Shown here: piece after piece, positions 60,501 to 64,000 of the stretch
Layout: every line of letters begins with the position of its first letter
How positions within the stretch are numbered: the stretch's first letter is position 1
From: Nocardia jejuensis NBRC 103114
Lineage (GTDB): Bacteria > Actinomycetota > Actinomycetes > Mycobacteriales > Mycobacteriaceae
Length of the DNA stretch: 64,000 bases
Assembly: GCF_001613145.1 (NCBI RefSeq)
Contig: NZ_BDBU01000002.1
Coordinates: forward strand, 248,001 to 312,000
Direction: 5' to 3'
Notes under the pieces: model-generated
Database searches by the model: none
What the model saw: only the letters and a program-made list of their open reading frames with translations
What the model was told of the DNA's origin: nothing
Position numbers and translations under genes: made by a program

Positions 60501-60962
60501 ATGGTTGGCATGGACGAGCCCGTGGAGGCGATCGAGTTCGAGACGATGCTGCTGGGCCGGCACAGTCTCGCGCAGCGTCCCCGCGGCGGCGATTACCTCG
60601 AGCGCAGCGCCTACATTCTGCTGAGTCGCCTGCACATGACCGGTCCGATGTCGATCGGGCAGCTCAGCGAAGCGCTGGGACTGGACTCCTCCACCCTCAA
60701 CCGCCAGACCGCCGCGATGATGCGCGCCGGTCTGGTCGAGCGCATCGCCGACCCCGACGGCGGTGTGGCCCGCAAGTTCCGGGTCACACCCACCGGCGAG
60801 CACCGACTCGACGCCGAACGCACGACCATCGTCTCGGGCCTGCAGTCGATCGTGCAGGACTGGTCCGTCGAGGACGCCACCGCTTTCGCCGCGTATCTCA
60901 AGCGGTTCAACCTCGACATCGAACGTCGCACGGGTCGCGAATGGCCCCGCCCGGCGGTCTGA
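60501..60962 (+). CDS. MarR-family regulator, 153 aa
   Basis: Winged helix protein: SAYILLSRLHMTGPMSIGQL, EALGLDSSTLNRQTAAMMRA recognition helix, wing region DPDGGVARKFRVTPTGEHRL, and dimerisation helices at the ends. ATG 60501; ATG 60510 is equally possible. Cotranscribed with the exporter and expected to repress it through the TATGCAT operators. Confidence 0.88.
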   Translation: MVGMDEPVEAIEFETMLLGRHSLAQRPRGGDYLERSAYILLSRLHMTGPMSIGQLSEALGLDSSTLNRQTAAMMRAGLVERIADPDGGVARKFRVTPTGEHRLDAERTTIVSGLQSIVQDWSVEDATAFAAYLKRFNLDIERRTGREWPRPAV

Positions 60963-60996
60963 CACCCGGCGAGGCGGCCGTGATCCGGCCGGGGAT

Positions 60997-62529
60997 TCAG
61001 GACAGCAGGCGTCGCAGCAGTTTGTTGCCGAAGCCGTAGCGGATCAGGCCGTCGAGATCGCGAATCGTCTTGTCCGTGTACGGGTACCAGATGCTTTCGC
61101 GGGACGGGCGGCGGCGGGTGATCAACACCGGCTGCGCGTGGGTGAAGCCCCGCAGCGCGTGAACGCCGTTGACGTGGCCGACCCCGCTGTCCTTGCGACC
61201 ACCGAACGGGGCCTCGGGCACGCCGTAGATCACGGCACTGTCGTTGTGCACGACCGACCCCGTGGTCAGTCGCGCGGCGATGCGCCGGGCCGTGGCGGGA
61301 TCCCTGGTGAACACCGAACCGCTGAGCCCGTACCGGGAGTCGTTCGCCAGTCGAATCGCCTCGTCCTCGTCGCGGACGCGCATGATCGCGGCGACCGGAC
61401 CGAACGTCTCGTCGGTCATGATCAGCATGTCGTGGTTCGCCTCGGCGATCACGGTCGGCTCGAAGTACAAGCCCTCGCCCGCGACCGCGGAACCACCGAC
61501 CAGGATCCGCGCACCCCGGGTCCTGGCATCCTCGACATGGGCGGTGACGATGTCGCGCTGGCGATCCCAGAACAGCGGTCCCATATCGGTGGCGCCGGCG
61601 CCGCAGGTGACCTCGGCGGCCTCGCGTTGCACCAGCGCGATGAATTCGTCTGCGACACTGTCGATCACGTAGATCCGCTCCACGCTCATGCACACCTGGC
61701 CGGTGTTGAACATCGACAGGTACACCGCTCCGGCGGCGGCACGTTCGAGATCGGCGTCGGCGCAGACGATCATCGCGTCCTTGCCGCCGAGTTCGAGGGT
61801 GCACGGCAGCAGACGCTCGGCGCAGGCGGTCGCGATCTTGCGTCCGGTTCCGACGCTGCCGGTGAAGCACACCTTGTCGACGGGTGAATCCACCAGTGCG
61901 GCACCGGTTTCCCCGTCACCGTGCAGCGCCTGCACGACGTCCCGCGGTACTCCCGCCTCGTGCAGGATCCGGGCCACCCATTCGCCCGATCGCGGTGTCA
62001 CCTCCGACGGTTTGAACACGACGGTATTGCCCGCCAGGAGAGCCTGGACCACGGGATTGAGGGTCAGGACGAAGGGGGCGTTCCACGGCGTGATCACCGC
62101 GACCACACCCAGCGGCTGGTACTGGATGTGGAGCTTCTTCATCGGCCGTAGGTAGCCGTGCAAACGCTGTCGATGCGGCCGCAGATCCCGACGGGCGCGC
62201 TTGGTCCAGTAGTTGAGGAAATCGCAGGAGGGCACGATCTCGACCCCGAGGGCCTCGGCGTGAGGTTTGCCGGTCTCCTCGCGGATCGTGTCGGTGATTT
62301 CCGCGCGGCGCGCGACGATGACGTCGATCGCCCGGCCGATGATCGCGGCGCGCTCGCCGATATCGCGTGCGGCCCAATCCGGTTGCGCCGCACGGGCCCG
62401 GGTGACGGCGTTGCGCACATCGTCACGGTCGTCGACATCGAATTCGGCGATCGGCCGTCGATCCACGGGACTGTGCAGGGCCAGTCGCCGGCGCCCGTCG
62501 ATTTCCTGTGCATTTCGGACGATGGCCAT
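60997..62529 (-). CDS. NAD(P)-dependent aldehyde dehydrogenase, 510 aa
   Basis: Classical ALDH: PWNAPF with oxyanion Asn150, cofactor loop FTGSVGTGRKIA, general base Glu246 in LELGGKD, nucleophile Cys280 in NTGQVCMSVERI, and ETFGPVAAIM near the C-terminus. Most like medium-chain or succinate-semialdehyde type enzymes; exact aldehyde unknown. GGGAGAAAC precedes ATG 62529. It lies 58 bases downstream of the F420-type oxidoreductase gene and should share its transcript. Confidence 0.9.
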   Translation of the reverse strand: MAIVRNAQEIDGRRRLALHSPVDRRPIAEFDVDDRDDVRNAVTRARAAQPDWAARDIGERAAIIGRAIDVIVARRAEITDTIREETGKPHAEALGVEIVPSCDFLNYWTKRARRDLRPHRQRLHGYLRPMKKLHIQYQPLGVVAVITPWNAPFVLTLNPVVQALLAGNTVVFKPSEVTPRSGEWVARILHEAGVPRDVVQALHGDGETGAALVDSPVDKVCFTGSVGTGRKIATACAERLLPCTLELGGKDAMIVCADADLERAAAGAVYLSMFNTGQVCMSVERIYVIDSVADEFIALVQREAAEVTCGAGATDMGPLFWDRQRDIVTAHVEDARTRGARILVGGSAVAGEGLYFEPTVIAEANHDMLIMTDETFGPVAAIMRVRDEDEAIRLANDSRYGLSGSVFTRDPATARRIAARLTTGSVVHNDSAVIYGVPEAPFGGRKDSGVGHVNGVHALRGFTHAQPVLITRRRPSRESIWYPYTDKTIRDLDGLIRYGFGNKLLRRLLS

Positions 62530-62587
62530 GGTTTCTCCCAGATCGCGATGTCACGTTCCACCTACTCGGACAGCTGTCCGGACGTTA

Positions 62588-63625
62588 CTACAGAACACCG
62601 TATTCGGCCACGACGGGCGCCAACTCGTCCGGGGTGCACCCGTGCAGGATGACCCGGTCCGCGCCGTGGGTGAACTCCTCGCGAATCCGCGCGACACAGT
62701 GCGCGGGCGTTCCCGTCGCGGCGACCGACACCCACTCCGGCGGTAGCAGGGTCGCGATGTGCTCGAGCTGGTCGGCACCGGCTTTCGCATCGATCGCTCC
62801 GGGCACCGATCGTACGATCGGGTCGGCGCGAAAGCGCTGCAGGACAGCGGGATCCCACTCGTTGGTGCGGATCAGCAGATCGCCGTAACCCTGCAGATAG
62901 GTGGCCAGGCGCCCGACGGTCTTGCGCAGCCGCTCGGCTTCGGGGATATGGTCGCCGACGGTGGCGAGGCACGACCACACCCGAACCGCCGCGGGATCGC
63001 GCCCGGCTCGCTCGGCTGCCTGTTTCACCGTGCGCACGCAGCGCCGCACCGTTTCCGGAGGAAAATAGGTGTGCAGGATGACGTCGTCGAAGGCGCGGCC
63101 ACCGAGCGCCAGGGTCTTGGGCCCGAAAGCCACCAGCGCGAGCCGGATCTCCTCGTCGAAGTCCGCGTCCAGGAACAGCACCGGGTAGCGGCCCATCGGC
63201 CCGTCGTGGTCGATGATGGTCTCCCCGCGCCACAGTCGCCGGGTGACCCGGGCCCAATCCTCCATATGCGCGGTGGTGACCGCGGGAATGCCGAACGCGG
63301 AGTGGATCGCCCCCACGCCGCGACCGATTCCGAGGGTGAATCGCCCACCCGAAAGCCGGTGCACGGTCGTCGCCCACGAGGCGGTCACCAGGGGGTGGCG
63401 GGTGTTGCAGTTGGTCGCCGCGGTGGCCACCTGGAGCCGGGTGGTCGCCGCGCAGGCCGCGCCCACGAGCGAGGAAGCCTCCTTCACGTTCCAGCGCTCG
63501 GACACGAAGGCGGTCCCCAGGCCGAGTTCCTCGCCGCGCCGGGCCTGCTCGATCAGCGCGGCGGGACCCTCACCTCCGGCGCCGGCGAGCAGATAGAAGC
63601 CGAGTTCGTCGTAGGTGGTCTGCAT
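62588..63625 (-). CDS. LLM-class (luciferase-like) F420/flavin-dependent oxidoreductase
   Basis: Bacterial luciferase-like TIM barrel, 345 residues: GFYLLAGAGGEGPAALIEQA, LGLGTAFVSERWNVKEAS, HRLSGGRFTLGIGRG and AALALVAFGPKTLALGGRAF-like segment LVAFGPKTLALGGRAFDDVI. Likely uses F420 or FMN to oxidise or reduce an alcohol/ketone in a catabolic pathway; I think it fits the TIGR03857 group but could not verify. AAGGAA precedes ATG 63625. First gene of the operon with the aldehyde dehydrogenase. Confidence 0.87.
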   Translation of the reverse strand: MQTTYDELGFYLLAGAGGEGPAALIEQARRGEELGLGTAFVSERWNVKEASSLVGAACAATTRLQVATAATNCNTRHPLVTASWATTVHRLSGGRFTLGIGRGVGAIHSAFGIPAVTTAHMEDWARVTRRLWRGETIIDHDGPMGRYPVLFLDADFDEEIRLALVAFGPKTLALGGRAFDDVILHTYFPPETVRRCVRTVKQAAERAGRDPAAVRVWSCLATVGDHIPEAERLRKTVGRLATYLQGYGDLLIRTNEWDPAVLQRFRADPIVRSVPGAIDAKAGADQLEHIATLLPPEWVSVAATGTPAHCVARIREEFTHGADRVILHGCTPDELAPVVAEYGVL

Positions 63626-63734
63626 GAGTGTTCCTTGCCTGGAAATGTCCTGCGCCGCGGCACATTCGGCAGCGAGACGGCCGATGCGGGGTGTGGAGCG
63701 GCTCGCGCGCCGGGCGGGCGGCGCGCTCGCACAA

Positions 63735-63751
63735 CAAAGTAACAGCGTTAC
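63735..63751. promoter_or_regulatory. TetR-type operator in divergent region
   Basis: AAGTAAC-AGC-GTTACTT, perfect 7-bp arms. A partial copy (AAGTAAC then GTC then GTTTCTC) lies at 63884-63900, nearer the TetR start. The pair in a 310-base gap 63626-63935 suits control of both genes. Confidence 0.65.
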
Positions 63752-63935
63752 TTCTCGATCGTGTGCGAATTCGTGAACTGACAGCTTCGCGACGGGAAAC
63801 CTGTTCGGGTAACGCACTTTTCGCGGTCGAGCGCGCAGACGAGAGCTGATCCGGCGATTCCGGTGAAAGTGAGCCGGTCGTTAAAGTAACGTCGTTTCTC
63901 CGCGCCGACCGTGCGGCGAAAGGACGTGCCCGCCA

Positions 63936-64000
63936 GTGCCGAAGCCGCTGCTGAGTTCCGACGCGATCTTCGACGCGGCATTGCGGATCCTCACCGAGGA
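63936..64000 (+). CDS. TetR-family regulator, N-terminal 21 residues (cut by window end)
   Basis: GTG 63936 opens PKPLLSSDAIFDAALRILTE, the first helix pattern of TetR proteins (DAIFDAALRIL). Continues beyond the window. Divergent from the LLM-ALDH operon, so probably its repressor. AAAGGA lies 11 bases upstream of the start. Confidence 0.65.
   Translation, partial: MPKPLLSSDAIFDAALRILTE

Noticed and set aside
59151..60965. A 604-codon minus-strand open frame opposite the MFS-MarR genes
   Set aside because: His/Arg/Gln-rich shadow of two clear genes.
1..64000. tRNA, rRNA and replication-origin features
   Set aside because: No cloverleaf, rRNA-like stretch or origin-type iteron cluster was recognised by eye; a covariance search would be needed to exclude small RNAs.

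Overview
The window is GC-rich actinobacterial DNA, most probably from a mycolic-acid-containing member of the Mycobacteriales, with Nocardia the best guess. The clues are an antigen-85-like mycolyltransferase homologue, a DUF3068 (PorA-like) membrane protein next to a tiny DUF2613 gene, an LGFP-repeat envelope protein, a DUF5753/DUF397 pair, several ANTAR regulators and a group-3 stress sigma factor. No rRNA, tRNA, CRISPR array or intact transposon was seen; the only mobile trace is a broken IS481-type fragment at the left edge.

Layout. 1-5.4 kb: end of an efflux pump, IS481 remnant, an Ltp-repeat exported protein, an alpha/beta hydrolase and a DUF1206 membrane protein. 5.5-12.4 kb: regulators (giant LuxR, SARP, XRE/MmyB) and a drug exporter. 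12.4-16.3 kb: PAS-ANTAR regulator, then a tightly overlapping three-gene cassette (haem-oxygenase-like di-iron protein, HemK2/MTQ2-like methyltransferase, CDGSH iron-sulfur protein) and a BrkB/YihY membrane protein. 16.6-26.1 kb: a stress and signalling island with an orphan CHASE3-type histidine kinase, SigF/SigB-like sigma factor, CsbD protein, two more ANTAR proteins, a second BrkB protein and an RsbW-like ATPase. 26.2-33 kb: a terpene synthase with the long N-terminal extension seen in encapsulin-associated cyclases, a second MmyB-like regulator, a diguanylate cyclase, an AraC regulator and hydrolases. 33-38 kb: decayed XRE-DUF5753 gene with surviving DUF397 partner, PAS-GAF protein, UsfY-like protein and a PRC-barrel / Gly-rich / LGFP operon. 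38-41.5 kb: small enzymes. 41.8-48.9 kb: a compact single-module NRPS (C-A-T-TE), a translationally coupled partner, an Ag85-like exported protein and a facing exporter. 49-54.2 kb: hydrolases and a pump around a double-headed TetR protein. 54.5-57.7 kb: envelope genes and an autoregulated TetR unit. 59-64 kb: MFS-MarR unit, then an F420-type oxidoreductase plus aldehyde dehydrogenase operon divergent from a TetR gene cut by the window end.

The strongest system-level signal is regulatory. Four exact GTTT-N15-GGGTA elements, the form of SigF/SigB-type promoters, lie in correct orientation just upstream of csbD, the first brkB, an uncharacterised 51-residue protein gene and the PRC-barrel operon; three near matches precede the RsbW-like, UsfY-like and an AraC-type gene. 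With the sigma factor gene at 20664 this reads as a locally concentrated stress regulon. The most interesting enzymatic unit is the di-iron / methyltransferase / CDGSH cassette at 13378-15291.
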